Source of the DNA: Gluconacetobacter tumulicola
Lineage (GTDB): Bacteria; Pseudomonadota; Alphaproteobacteria; Acetobacterales; Acetobacteraceae
Length of the DNA stretch: 64,000 bases
Direction of reading: 5' to 3'
NCBI RefSeq assembly: GCF_014174215.1
Contig: NZ_JABEQL010000002.1
Coordinates: 186,001-250,000, forward strand
Below are positions 26,554 through 34,848 of the stretch, one piece after another. Every line of letters starts with the position of its first letter. Position 1 is the stretch's first letter. Under the pieces are notes generated by a model that saw nothing but the letters and a program-made list of their open reading frames with translations, made no database searches and was not told the DNA's origin. The position numbers and the translations under genes are program-made.

Positions 26554-28334
26554 CCGATACCTTTCGCCCCTCCACCGGGACCGACCTGAACGACCGGGCG
26601 CTGCGTGACAGGGCGGTTCTGGCCGCGCGGGGCAAGGCGCCATTCGACATTCTGCTGTCGGGTGGAATGGTGGCCGATGTGGCAACCGGCGAAATGCGCG
26701 CGGCGGATGTCGGCCTGGTGGGGTCCCTGATCGCCAGCGTTCATCCGCGCGGCGCGCGCGGGGATGCCGGCAGGGTTATCGACCTGGCGGGCGCCGTCGT
26801 CGCGCCCGGCCTGATCGACACGCATCTGCATATCGAAAGTTCGATGATGACGCCGCGTTCCTATGCCGGGGTGGTCGTGCCGCAAGGTACCACCACGATC
26901 TGCTGGGACCCGCACGAACTCGGCAACGTCGCCGGCCTTGCCGGCGTGCGCTGGGCGGTGGAGGCGGCGCGCGACCTGCCGCTGCGTATCCTGATCGAAG
27001 CGCCGTCCTGCGTGCCGTCGGCACCGGGGCTGGAACGGTGCGGTGCCGATTTCGACGCCGATGCGATGGCCGAGATGCTGTCCTGGCCGGATATCATCGG
27101 CGTGGCGGAAGTCATGGACATGCGGGGGGTGCTGGAGCGCAGCCCGCGCATGAGCGGCATCGTCCAGGCGGGCCTGGAGTCCGGCAAGCTGGTCTGCGGC
27201 CATGCGCGCGGCCTGGAAGGCCCCGCGCTCCAGGGTTTCGTCGCGGGCGGTATCGAATCCGATCACGAACTGACGGACCGGCAGGATATTCTTGCGAAAC
27301 TGCGCGCCGGCATGACGCTGGAATTGCGCGTCTCGCACGAAACCGTGCTGCCGGAGGCCGTCGCGGCCTTCCGCGAACTGGGGCGGGTGCCGCAGACCGT
27401 CACGCTCTGCACCGACGACGTCTTTCCCGACGACCTGGTCCGGCAGGGGGGCATGGTGCATCTGCTGCGGCGCCTGGTGCATCATGGCATGGACGGGCTG
27501 GAGGCGTTGCGCTGCGCGACGTTGAACGCGGCGCAGCGGATCGGCCGGCGCGACCTCGGGCTCGTTGCGCCGGGCCGGCGCGCCGACCTGGTCGTCTTCG
27601 GGGACCTGGTGACGTTCGGGGTGCGGGAGGTCTTCGTGTCCGGCACGCATGCGGCCCATGATGGCGCCCTGACGATGGCCATGCGGCCGGACAGGGTATC
27701 GCCGCCGGGCGGGACGATGCGCCTTTCGCCTGTCTCGCCGGCCCAGTTCGCCATTCCGGCCGTGGGAATGCGCGCCACGATCCGCACCGTGGAGAAGCCG
27801 CGCTTCACCCGCTGGGGGAAGCGCGAAGTGGATGTCCGGAACGGTCAGGTGGTCATTCCGCCGGACGCCGCGCTGATGGCGGTGTTCAATCGCTACGGTG
27901 CGTCGACCGGGCCGGGGCTGGGCGTGATCGAGGGATGGGGGGCGTGGAATGGCGCGATTGCCACGACCGTCCTGCATGACAGTCATAATCTCGCAGTCTA
28001 TGGCCGCGATCCGGACGACATGGCGTTGGCTGCGAATACGCTCATCGCGTCGGGCGGGGGCATGGTGGTGACGCGGGGGGGGCGCGTTCTGGCCGAACTG
28101 CGCCTGCCGATCTGCGGCCTTCTGTCGGCGGATGCGCCGGAGGCTGTCGGGCGGTGGTTCGTCGCGGTGCGCGACGCGGCGTCCGACGTGTCGACCTGGA
28201 ATGGCTTGCCGGTCATGATCAAGCTGGTCATCGGTGCCAGTCTGGCCTGCAACGCTGGCCCGCATGTGACCGATATCGGCATTACCGACGGCATGAGCGG
28301 CGAGATCGTCACCGACTGCGTAGTGGCCTCGTGA
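26550..28334 (+). CDS. ade: Adenine deaminase
   Basis: It converts adenine to hypoxanthine and ammonia in the cytoplasm. The 594-residue amidohydrolase shows APGLIDTHLHIESSMMTP (metal-binding His pair), GTTTICWDPHELGNV, CGHARGLEGPALQGFV, ESDHELTDRQDI and TLCTDDVFPDD, all characteristic of the Ade family, plus the C-terminal domain with SHDSHN-like LHDSHNLAVYGRDPDDM. Length is typical. With the nucleoside hydrolase and AzgA-type permease upstream it would channel adenosine-derived adenine toward hypoxanthine. Confidence 0.95.
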   Translation: MTDTFRPSTGTDLNDRALRDRAVLAARGKAPFDILLSGGMVADVATGEMRAADVGLVGSLIASVHPRGARGDAGRVIDLAGAVVAPGLIDTHLHIESSMMTPRSYAGVVVPQGTTTICWDPHELGNVAGLAGVRWAVEAARDLPLRILIEAPSCVPSAPGLERCGADFDADAMAEMLSWPDIIGVAEVMDMRGVLERSPRMSGIVQAGLESGKLVCGHARGLEGPALQGFVAGGIESDHELTDRQDILAKLRAGMTLELRVSHETVLPEAVAAFRELGRVPQTVTLCTDDVFPDDLVRQGGMVHLLRRLVHHGMDGLEALRCATLNAAQRIGRRDLGLVAPGRRADLVVFGDLVTFGVREVFVSGTHAAHDGALTMAMRPDRVSPPGGTMRLSPVSPAQFAIPAVGMRATIRTVEKPRFTRWGKREVDVRNGQVVIPPDAALMAVFNRYGASTGPGLGVIEGWGAWNGAIATTVLHDSHNLAVYGRDPDDMALAANTLIASGGGMVVTRGGRVLAELRLPICGLLSADAPEAVGRWFVAVRDAASDVSTWNGLPVMIKLVIGASLACNAGPHVTDIGITDGMSGEIVTDCVVAS

Positions 28335-28335
28335 G

Positions 28336-29613
28336 ATGTTCATGGCCACGGTGAGGGGATTCCCGCACGATGTGATCGGCATGCGGCGTGCCTTGCATCG
28401 CTTTCCCGAATGCGGATTCCTGGAATATCGCACGGCGGCCTGTGTCGCCGAACGACTGGCCGAACTGGGATACGATCTGCGGATCGGGCCCGAAGTCATG
28501 CGGGCGGACGCGATGCTGGCCCCTCCCACGGCGGCGGCAATCGCCCAGGCACAGCAGGCGGCCCTGGACATGGGGGCCGGGCCGGAATGGATCGCTCGCA
28601 TGCCGGAAGGCCAGACCGCCGTCGTCGCCGACATGCGGCGCGGCGCGGGCCCGGTCACGGCGCTGCGTTTCGATATCGATGCCCTGCCTGTTGCCGAGGC
28701 CGAAAGTGACGCCCACCGTCCGTTTCGCGAGGGTTTCGCCTCCATCCGGCCGGGGAGGATGCATGCCTGCGGTCATGACGGCCACACCGCGATCGGCCTG
28801 GCCGTCGCTGCTGCCCTGGCTTCGCCGGAATCCCGCTGGAGGGGGACGCTACGGCTGATTTTCCAGCCCGCCGAAGAAGGAGGACGTGGCGCGCTGCCCC
28901 TCGTCGAGGCTGGCGTCGTCGACGATGTCGACCTGTTCTTCGCCGGCCACCTGGGCTGCCTGCTGCCCTCGGGGCAGGTTGCCACGGCGGCGAATGGCTT
29001 TCTCTGGGCCGTCAAGCAGGATGTGATCTTTCGCGGGGCGCCGGCTCATGCGGCCATGGCACCGCAACTGGGGCGCAATGCGCTGCTCGCGGCTGCCGCG
29101 GCGGCGTTGGGGCTGCATGCCATGCCGCGCGACGGCGACGGTGTCACGCATGTCAATGTCGGGACGGTACGGGCCGGGACGGCCCGCAACGTCATTGCCG
29201 ATCACGCGGTGATCGAAATGGAATATCGCGGGGAAACCGAGGAGATTCTCGCCTCGCTCGCCAAAAGGGTGGACGATATCGTGCAGGGGGCGGCGAGAAT
29301 GCAGGATGTCGCGGTCGAAACCATTCCGTGTGGCCGCAGCATCGGGATTGCCCCGGACCGCGAGGCCATGCGGCGCGTGGCCGAAGCTGCCGGCAGGATC
29401 GGGGTCGGCAGCGTCGTCGAGGAATGGCCGATCGGCGGGGGGGACGATGCGACCTATTTCATGCGGCGCGTCCGCGAACGCGGCGGTCATGCCGGTTACT
29501 GCCTGATCGGCGCGGATCTTTCCGCCGGGCATCATGCCGGGACGTTCGATTTCGACGAGGCGGCGTTGCCTGTCGCGGTCAGGCTGTTCACCGCCCTGGT
29601 CGAAGGCGCATGA
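28336..29613 (+). CDS. M20 amidohydrolase, AbgA-like
   Basis: The 425-residue zinc peptidase-family protein follows AbgA, the A subunit of p-aminobenzoyl-glutamate hydrolase, closely: RRALHRFPECGFLEYRTA, FASIRPGRMHACGHDGHTAI, LIFQPAEEGGRGALPLVEAG and the end region SAGHHAGTFDFDEAALPVAV. Metal ligands (His-x-Cys-Gly-His-Asp, paired Glu) are present. AbgA normally works with AbgB, for which there is no gene here. Relatives in the same family cleave amino-acid conjugates of indole-acetate. In this operon the substrate may be an N-acylated or amide derivative linked to purine, pterin or folate breakdown; that is a guess. The ATG lies 1 base after the ade stop. Confidence 0.85.
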   Translation: MFMATVRGFPHDVIGMRRALHRFPECGFLEYRTAACVAERLAELGYDLRIGPEVMRADAMLAPPTAAAIAQAQQAALDMGAGPEWIARMPEGQTAVVADMRRGAGPVTALRFDIDALPVAEAESDAHRPFREGFASIRPGRMHACGHDGHTAIGLAVAAALASPESRWRGTLRLIFQPAEEGGRGALPLVEAGVVDDVDLFFAGHLGCLLPSGQVATAANGFLWAVKQDVIFRGAPAHAAMAPQLGRNALLAAAAAALGLHAMPRDGDGVTHVNVGTVRAGTARNVIADHAVIEMEYRGETEEILASLAKRVDDIVQGAARMQDVAVETIPCGRSIGIAPDREAMRRVAEAAGRIGVGSVVEEWPIGGGDDATYFMRRVRERGGHAGYCLIGADLSAGHHAGTFDFDEAALPVAVRLFTALVEGA

Positions 29614-30308
29614 GCACGCTTGCGTTCTGGCAGGATTTCGTGGCCGAACGTGCACCCGGCCCGCCCTATCGGTCGCGATACACTGTCGGGGTCGGAGCGC
29701 GCTGGTTCGACCTGCCCCTGCGCCCCTTGCCGGACGGCCAGCATGCGGTTGCGTCCTTTCTTGCGAACCAGGCCTCGTTCACCGTTCTGGATGCGATCGT
29801 CGATGAGATGACGCGGGCCGCGCGGGCGTTCGCGCCGGACGTCATTGTCGCGCTGCCCACGCTCGGCCTGTCGGTCGGCCCCGGTGTCGCCCGGGGATGT
29901 GGGCATGATCGCTTCGTTCCGTTGGGGACGTCGCGGAAATTCTGGTATGACGACGCACTGTCGGTTTCCCTCAGTTCGATCACGAGCCCAGGTGGCGGCA
30001 AACGCCTCTATCTCGATCCCAATATTCTGGATCTGCTCCGGGGACGACGGATTCTGGTCGTCGACGATGTCGTCAGCACCGGAGCCTCTCTCGCGGCGGC
30101 ATTGGCCCTGCTGGATCGTGCGGGGTGTCCGGCCGGGGGCGGGTTGAGCGTCATGTGCCAGACCCGGCGGTGGATGGACGTGATCGGGATACCCGTCGCC
30201 TCGGTCTTCCGTACGCCGTTGTTCGCCCGGGAAGGGGAGGGATGGCGGCCTGTCGACGGCACGATGCCGCCCGATGATGCGGGGGCGGGAGCTTGGACCG
30301 TCCCGTGA
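29610..30308 (+). CDS. Phosphoribosyltransferase (purine salvage type)
   Basis: The 232-residue type I PRTase has a PRPP-binding loop RRILVVDDVVSTGASLAAAL (about residues 142-161) and an upstream substrate region APDVIVALPTLGLSVGPGVA. The long N-terminal segment with SRYTVGVGARWFDLPLRPLP is unlike Apt, Hpt or Xpt from model organisms, so the base used cannot be assigned; hypoxanthine or adenine is most likely from context. It closes the operon through an ATGA overlap with the amidohydrolase gene and completes a path from external nucleoside to nucleotide. Confidence 0.85.
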   Translation: MSTLAFWQDFVAERAPGPPYRSRYTVGVGARWFDLPLRPLPDGQHAVASFLANQASFTVLDAIVDEMTRAARAFAPDVIVALPTLGLSVGPGVARGCGHDRFVPLGTSRKFWYDDALSVSLSSITSPGGGKRLYLDPNILDLLRGRRILVVDDVVSTGASLAAALALLDRAGCPAGGGLSVMCQTRRWMDVIGIPVASVFRTPLFAREGEGWRPVDGTMPPDDAGAGAWTVP

Positions 30309-30392
30309 TGGGGCGGTTTGACGTTTTGCGGCGGATTGCCAATGGTATCGCGAGACCGGATTGGCGAGGGACTGCCGAAGGATGTCGTCTCG

Positions 30393-30989
30393 ATGAAGCT
30401 CTATCACGCCCCGCTCAGCCCCTATGCGCGCAAGGTGCGGGCTGCCGTGATCCTGCTTGGGCTGGAGGCGCGCGTGACCGAAATTGCGGTGCGGGTCTCG
30501 GACTCGCCGCCTGAGGTGCTGGCGGCGAACCCGCTGTGCAAGATCCCGGCCCTGGAGCTGCCGGATGGTGAGGGCGTGTACGACAGCCGGGTGATCGTGG
30601 ATTATCTGGACGGGCTGGCCGGAGGCGGACGGCTGGTCCCTGCCGGGGGCGAGGCGCGCCGGCGGGTGCTGCGGATGCAGGCGCTGGGCGATGGGCTGGC
30701 CGATGCGGCGATCCTGGTCCGGACGCTGATTCCGGCCGGGCTGGCCCATGACCATCCGCTGGTCCAGCGCCAGCTTGCGGCGGTCAGGCGCAGCCTGGAC
30801 CGGCTGGAAAGCGAGCCGCCCGCGTTGGAGCCGATCGATATCGGCGGCCTGTCGGTGGCGTGTGCGCTGGGATATCTGGATGTGCGCTTCGCGGATGATC
30901 CGTGGCGGCTGGACCGTCCGGCACTGGCAGCCTGGTACGAGGCGGCCTGCCGGCTGCCGTGCCTGGCCCGGACGGCGGTCACCTTATAG
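30393..30989 (+). CDS. Glutathione S-transferase family protein
   Basis: The 198-residue protein starts MKLYHAPLSPYARKVRAAVI with AAGGA before the ATG. The thioredoxin-like domain (residues 1-75) has the Ser-Pro-Tyr catalytic region and the glutathione-binding NPLCKIPALEL and YDSRVIVDYLD; the helical domain follows. The size and the SPYxRKVR motif suggest a bacterial beta/zeta-like class. An extended in-frame start at 30318 has no family similarity. Substrate unknown; it is not obviously part of the upstream operon (85-base gap). Confidence 0.88.
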   Translation: MKLYHAPLSPYARKVRAAVILLGLEARVTEIAVRVSDSPPEVLAANPLCKIPALELPDGEGVYDSRVIVDYLDGLAGGGRLVPAGGEARRRVLRMQALGDGLADAAILVRTLIPAGLAHDHPLVQRQLAAVRRSLDRLESEPPALEPIDIGGLSVACALGYLDVRFADDPWRLDRPALAAWYEAACRLPCLARTAVTL

Positions 30990-31198
30990 TCCGATCGGGG
31001 CGGGCACCGCCGGGCCGCCGGCGCGTTAGGCGTTGCGGGGGCGGCCTGTGCATTGGATAGGCGGTCATGCTAGGGTTTTCGACCCTGTTGCCGATATCCG
31101 GGTGGTCGTCCTGCGACTGCCCTGGGTGGATGTCATTTTCGTGTTGTCTCGCCGGAGCTTGCACGGCGGTTCGTTTCATGCCCCGGCCACCCGCCGGC

Positions 31199-31241
31199 CT
31201 AGAGCATTTTCACCGAACACAGGTTCGGTGAAATGCTCTAG
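31199..31241. repeat. Palindromic intergenic element, hairpin 1 (CTAGAGCA family)
   Basis: CTAGAGCATTTTCACCGAAC is followed by ACAG and then the inverse arm GTTCGGTGAAATGCTCTAG, so a stem of about 19 base pairs with one bulged base. The CTAGAGCA/TGCTCTAG ends resemble palindromic dispersed repeats known from rhizobia and Brucella (RIME, Bru-RS). It lies in a 322-base gap before phaR and could act as a terminator-like or RNA-stability structure. Confidence 0.75.
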
Positions 31242-31266
31242 TTTATTGTTTTTACGAGCATCTTCA

Positions 31267-31294
31267 CCTGTTTGAACGCACACGTTCAAACAGG
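31267..31294. repeat. Palindromic intergenic element, hairpin 2
   Basis: CCTGTTTGAACG and CGTTCAAACAGG form a perfect 12-base-pair stem around CACA. A further TGCTCTAG at 31298-31305 repeats the end of hairpin 1, so the two hairpins form one mosaic unit of about 107 bases (31199-31305). The rest of the 30990-31311 gap shows nothing I can name. Confidence 0.75.
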
Positions 31295-31311
31295 ATCTGC
31301 TCTAGCCGTTG

Positions 31312-31938
31312 ATGGAGGGTATATTGCCGGATGCCAGCCGCCCGTGCGCCCCGGTCGTCATCAAGAAATATGCTAACCGACGTTTGTACGACACCGAACG
31401 GTCGATCTATGTTACGCTCGACGCGCTGGCCGACATGGTCCGTTCCGGCAGGGATTTCGTGGTTTTCGATGCCCGTACGGGTGACGATATCACCCGCGCC
31501 GTGCTGACCCAGATCATCATGGAGGAAGAGACCAAGGGGCGCGCCATGCTGCCCGCGAGCTTCCTACGGCAGATCATCCGTTTCTATGGCGACAGCATGC
31601 AGGGGCTGGTGCCGGACTATCTGGACCAGATGATGGAGCGTTTCGCGGCCAACCATCACCCGGTCCGCACCACCATGCAGCGGACGATGGCGGCGTTCCT
31701 GCCGCCGGAAATGGAGAGTCTGGGCCGCCAGGACATCGAGATGATGGACCGGGCGATGTCGGTGTTCGCCTCGTTCCGCGAGCCGGCGGCGTCGCATGAG
31801 GATGGGAACGGTAACGCGGTGGCGGTGGCCGAGGGCGTGGCCGGGAGCGGCGAGAGCATGGAAGGGGAAGTGCTGCGCCTGCGCCGCGAGGTTGCGGCCC
31901 TGCGGGCCGCACTGGCCGCGTCGTCCGGCGCGGGCTGA
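31312..31938 (+). CDS. phaR: Polyhydroxyalkanoate synthesis repressor PhaR
   Basis: PhaR binds DNA and PHB and represses phasin and PHB genes until polymer appears. The N-terminal DNA-binding domain (PHB_acc_N) is clear: VVIKKYANRRLYDTERSIYV and TLDALADMVRSGRDFVVFDA; the accumulation domain follows (MLPASFLRQIIRFYGDSMQG). The C-terminal third is a probable coiled coil (GEVLRLRREVAALRAALAAS). The ATG at 31312 has no ribosome site, whereas TTG at 31324 is preceded by GGAGGG and may be the true start. No phaC or phaZ gene is in the window. Confidence 0.9.
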   Translation: MEGILPDASRPCAPVVIKKYANRRLYDTERSIYVTLDALADMVRSGRDFVVFDARTGDDITRAVLTQIIMEEETKGRAMLPASFLRQIIRFYGDSMQGLVPDYLDQMMERFAANHHPVRTTMQRTMAAFLPPEMESLGRQDIEMMDRAMSVFASFREPAASHEDGNGNAVAVAEGVAGSGESMEGEVLRLRREVAALRAALAASSGAG

Positions 31939-31949
31939 GGCGGATGAGC

Positions 31950-33035
31950 TCAGTTGAGCCAGTCTGTCAGGTGGCCTAGCGGAATTGTGCCGACGAACAG
32001 CGTGCCGGCGCTCAGGTGCAGCGGCAGGCTCAAAGGGCGGTCGGTGGGGGCTGGGGCCTCGGGTGTGGCGGGTATCGTGCCGCCCGGATAGCGGGCGGCC
32101 AGCCGGTCGATCGTCGTGACGGCCCGGGCCAGGTCCGGGGACAATATGCCGGCCTGGTCCAGCGTGCGGACGGTCTGGCCGATCCCTGCCACGGAGAGGG
32201 TGAACGTGCCCTCCGGGCCATTTTGCGCCGAGAGACGGGCGCTTCCTATCACCGACAGGGACAGGTGCGTCCAGCGCGCATGCAGGTCCTGCACCAGCAG
32301 GGCGGGCTCCGTGCCGCCCGGGAGCGCGAGGGTCAGGCCGGCATCCGACAGGCGGTGCGCGTCCGTCGGCGCGGGCGGCAGGGGCAGGGTTGGCGGCAGG
32401 TCGATCGCGGCGGCATGGCTGCTCAGGGCGATGCGGCTGGCGTCGGGGCCGGCGCGGTCGTTCCATAATCCGTGGCCGCGCAGATCGTGCAGTGTCAGAT
32501 CGGTCGTGCGGCCATCCGGTTGCAGAATCTGGAGGGTGAGCGCGCGGGCGCCCCATGCGGCCTGACCGGTCATGGCCCCCGGCGGCAGGCCGAGCGGGAC
32601 GAAGATGCGGGCATTCTCTCCCTGGACCCTGATGGCCCGGATGGTGTCGGGGCCGGTCATGCGGGCGGCCTGCGTGCCGTCGAGGCCGATCCGGATGGTC
32701 AGCGGGTGCAGCAGGGACAGCGACAGCGTGACGCCCTGCGCGCCCCAGGCGATGGTCCGGCCGCCGGCCTGACCGTCCAGGCGAGGGTTGCGCAGGGTGA
32801 GCCGGGCCGTCAGGGGGGAGCCGCCCCTGGTAGGGAGGCCGGGCTGCACGGTCCAGCCCTGCTGGCGCAAGCGGGTGCTCCAGCCTGCCGCCATCCTGTC
32901 CAGCGCGTGCTGCGCGGCCTGCCAGGCGAGGCCGTCGATGGCCGCAACCCCAAGCAGGGTCAGCGCGGCGCGGCGGAGCCACGGGTGGCGGCCGGATGGG
33001 CGATGGCGCACGGGCCGGGGGGGGTGCTGCGGCAT
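31950..33035 (-). CDS. DUF2125 domain protein, membrane-anchored
   Basis: The 361-residue protein has an N-terminal arginine-rich segment and one membrane helix (RAALTLLGVAAIDGLAWQAA). The large remainder is probably periplasmic and beta-rich, with the DUF2125 pattern GWTVQPGLPTRGGSPLTARL and LTLRNPRLDG near the start. This family is found in alphaproteobacteria, has AsmA-like repeats and no known activity; an envelope or lipid-related role is a guess. Its neighbours plsC, ydcF and ftsEX make an envelope link plausible. It is convergent with phaR. Confidence 0.8.
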   Translation of the reverse strand: MPQHPPRPVRHRPSGRHPWLRRAALTLLGVAAIDGLAWQAAQHALDRMAAGWSTRLRQQGWTVQPGLPTRGGSPLTARLTLRNPRLDGQAGGRTIAWGAQGVTLSLSLLHPLTIRIGLDGTQAARMTGPDTIRAIRVQGENARIFVPLGLPPGAMTGQAAWGARALTLQILQPDGRTTDLTLHDLRGHGLWNDRAGPDASRIALSSHAAAIDLPPTLPLPPAPTDAHRLSDAGLTLALPGGTEPALLVQDLHARWTHLSLSVIGSARLSAQNGPEGTFTLSVAGIGQTVRTLDQAGILSPDLARAVTTIDRLAARYPGGTIPATPEAPAPTDRPLSLPLHLSAGTLFVGTIPLGHLTDWLN

Positions 33036-33392
33036 GTCGTTCTTGATAAGGCACCTTGCGGAAGGCCGGGAACAGATTGATTCACAAATCTTTCACATGC
33101 CACGCCCGGCTGGGAAAAAGAGCGGGGGATCGAACTTATCCACAGTTTTGGCGAAAGAGCGGTGTGCGGCGGCCCGCGCGGGGGACGCCGGCAGGCCCGG
33201 TGCCGGGTCTGTCGGGAAAATGCATCAAAAACGGGTGTAAATTTAATATGTTATTGCGCGTTTTTCGAGCGTCCGCCGGATGATGGTGCGGCGTGGAGGC
33301 CGCCGGTAGAGGAGGGGCGCCAGCCTGTGGGCAAACGGACAGTCACAGGCCCGCCGGATGACCGGTCTGACTGCCCACAGAGTTATCCACAG
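33036..33392. other. AT-rich intergenic region with DnaA-box-like sites
   Basis: Between the DUF2125 gene and plsC there is no gene. Two perfect DnaA boxes TTATCCACA occur at 33136-33144 and 33383-33391 (the latter inside the plsC 3' end). A weaker inverted box TGTGGGCAA lies near 33326, and between them is an AT-rich run TGTAAATTTAATATGTTATT at about 33236-33255. A GANTC methylation-type site (GATTC) occurs at about 33079. The arrangement resembles a replication origin or a DnaA-regulated promoter, but the boxes are few. Confidence 0.35.
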
Positions 33393-34146
33393 GCTTCTCC
33401 GCGCCCTCGATTCTGCCGAACCGGCTGGACAATTCCTGCCATCGTGCGGTGATTTCGCTCAGGATGCGGGCCTTGCCCACATCGGCGGGCAGGGCGGGAC
33501 CGATGGCGATGTGAATCGGTCCGGGGTGTTTGACGAAGGCGTTGCGCGACCAGCGCAGGCCGGAATCGGTCGCCACGGGGATGATGGGCAGGCCGGCATG
33601 GGTGGCCATGGCGACGATGCCGGGATGCAGGCGCCTGGTCTCGCCGGCCTGGGTGCGGGTGCCCTCGGGGAAGATGACGATCTGGCGCCCGTCGGCGGCC
33701 GCCTGTCCGGTGGCGGTCAGCAGGGCGCGCAGGGCGCGGGCACCGTCGGCGCGGCGGACCGGGATCATGCCGGCCAGCAGCAGCATCGGGCCGACCAGCG
33801 GGATGCGGGTCAGTTCCTCCTTCATCACATAGGCCGGGCGATCGACCAGGTTCATCCACACCAGCGTGTCGAAGGCCGACTGGTGCTGCGAGGCGAGAAG
33901 GCAGGGCCCCGCGGGCAGGTGTTCGCGGCCCGTCACCACGACCCGGATGCCGCAGATATGGCACAATCCCGCCACCGAAAGCCGGGTCCACAGCTTGGCG
34001 TACGGCAGTGCGAGGTGCCGGGCGAACAGGCGGATGGGCAGTGCGGCGATGCCCATCAAGACCGTCAGCAGGACGAAATAGAGATTGAACAGGCACGCGC
34101 GGACGAAAATCATGACGGGCGGGGGCATTCCGGACAGGTCAGGCAC
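33343..34146 (-). CDS. plsC: 1-acyl-sn-glycerol-3-phosphate acyltransferase PlsC
   Basis: It adds the second acyl chain in phosphatidic acid synthesis. The 267-residue protein has an N-terminal membrane helix (ACLFNLYFVLLTVLMGIAAL). The acyltransferase blocks are QHQSAFDTLVW (HxxxxD catalytic pair), MIPVRR, IVIFPEGTRTQAGE and LPIIPVATDSG. The start may be the later MIFVRACLFN (34113). Its last 16 or so residues are unconserved and overlap one of the DnaA-box-like sites. It lies in the alphaproteobacterial order ftsE-ftsX-ydcF-plsC-DUF2125. Confidence 0.92.
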   Translation of the reverse strand: MPDLSGMPPPVMIFVRACLFNLYFVLLTVLMGIAALPIRLFARHLALPYAKLWTRLSVAGLCHICGIRVVVTGREHLPAGPCLLASQHQSAFDTLVWMNLVDRPAYVMKEELTRIPLVGPMLLLAGMIPVRRADGARALRALLTATGQAAADGRQIVIFPEGTRTQAGETRRLHPGIVAMATHAGLPIIPVATDSGLRWSRNAFVKHPGPIHIAIGPALPADVGKARILSEITARWQELSSRFGRIEGAEKPVDNSVGSQTGHPAGL

Positions 34147-34212
34147 GACTGGCGTGCGACGGGGCGGCGTACATCAGAAAAACGGCCGCGAGACAAGAGC
34201 TGGTCGCGGTCG

Positions 34213-34848
34213 TCAGTTCTGTGTCCGGACCGTCATGTTGCGGGTGAGGCCCAGGCTGGCCATCAGCCATTTGTCGTATTCCATCGCCAGCAGCCGCAGC
34301 GAGGAGCCGCGCAGCGGCGCGCGCAGGGCCGGGGGGCGGACGGCATAGGGATGGAGAGTCACGTCGGGCAGGGTGCGATGGATTTCCATGATCGCGCGGC
34401 GGATATGGTAGCCGGCGGTGACCACGATCAGCGAGCGCAGCCAGTTGGCGCGGGCCCATTGCGCGGTTTCGTCCGCATTGCCGATGGTCGAGGTGGCGTG
34501 GCGGCCCAGCGTGACCTGCCGCCACAGTTCGGGTGGCAGGCTGGCCGCGAGGTCCGGCGGGAGGGCGCCGGCGATGCTGGTGGTGGTGGCGTGGGGGGCG
34601 ACGCCGGAGATGAGCAACTGGTGCGCCTGGCCGCTGGCCAGCAGCCGCAGCGACGCCTCGATCCGGCCCTGGCCGCCGGTGAGGGCCACGATGCCGTCCG
34701 CGACCGGGGGGCGGCCGGGCGATTTCAGTGCGTCGTGGACGAACCAGGCGAAGCCCGTGCCCCACAGGAGCATGCAGCCCAGCAGGCCGGCCAGCGTGCC
34801 GTGGAGGAATCGTCCGGCCGCGCCGCCCCGGTTCATTGCGGGAGTCAT
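34213..34848 (-). CDS. YdcF/ElyC-family membrane protein (DUF218)
   Basis: The 211-residue protein has an N-terminal membrane helix (TLAGLLGCMLLWGTGFAWFV) and a periplasmic DUF218 domain: ADGIVALTGGQGRIEASLRL, HQLLISGVAP, STIGNADETAQWA and LIVVTAGYHIRRAIMEI. Relatives such as ElyC and SanA affect envelope integrity and cell-wall precursors; the exact reaction is not established. The ATG at 34848 overlaps the ftsX stop by one base (TAATG), so the genes are translationally coupled. Confidence 0.85.
   Translation of the reverse strand: MTPAMNRGGAAGRFLHGTLAGLLGCMLLWGTGFAWFVHDALKSPGRPPVADGIVALTGGQGRIEASLRLLASGQAHQLLISGVAPHATTTSIAGALPPDLAASLPPELWRQVTLGRHATSTIGNADETAQWARANWLRSLIVVTAGYHIRRAIMEIHRTLPDVTLHPYAVRPPALRAPLRGSSLRLLAMEYDKWLMASLGLTRNMTVRTQN

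Noticed and set aside
30990-31311. tRNA or riboswitch before phaR
   Set aside because: The structure is two simple long hairpins with no cloverleaf, anticodon loop or known aptamer motif.
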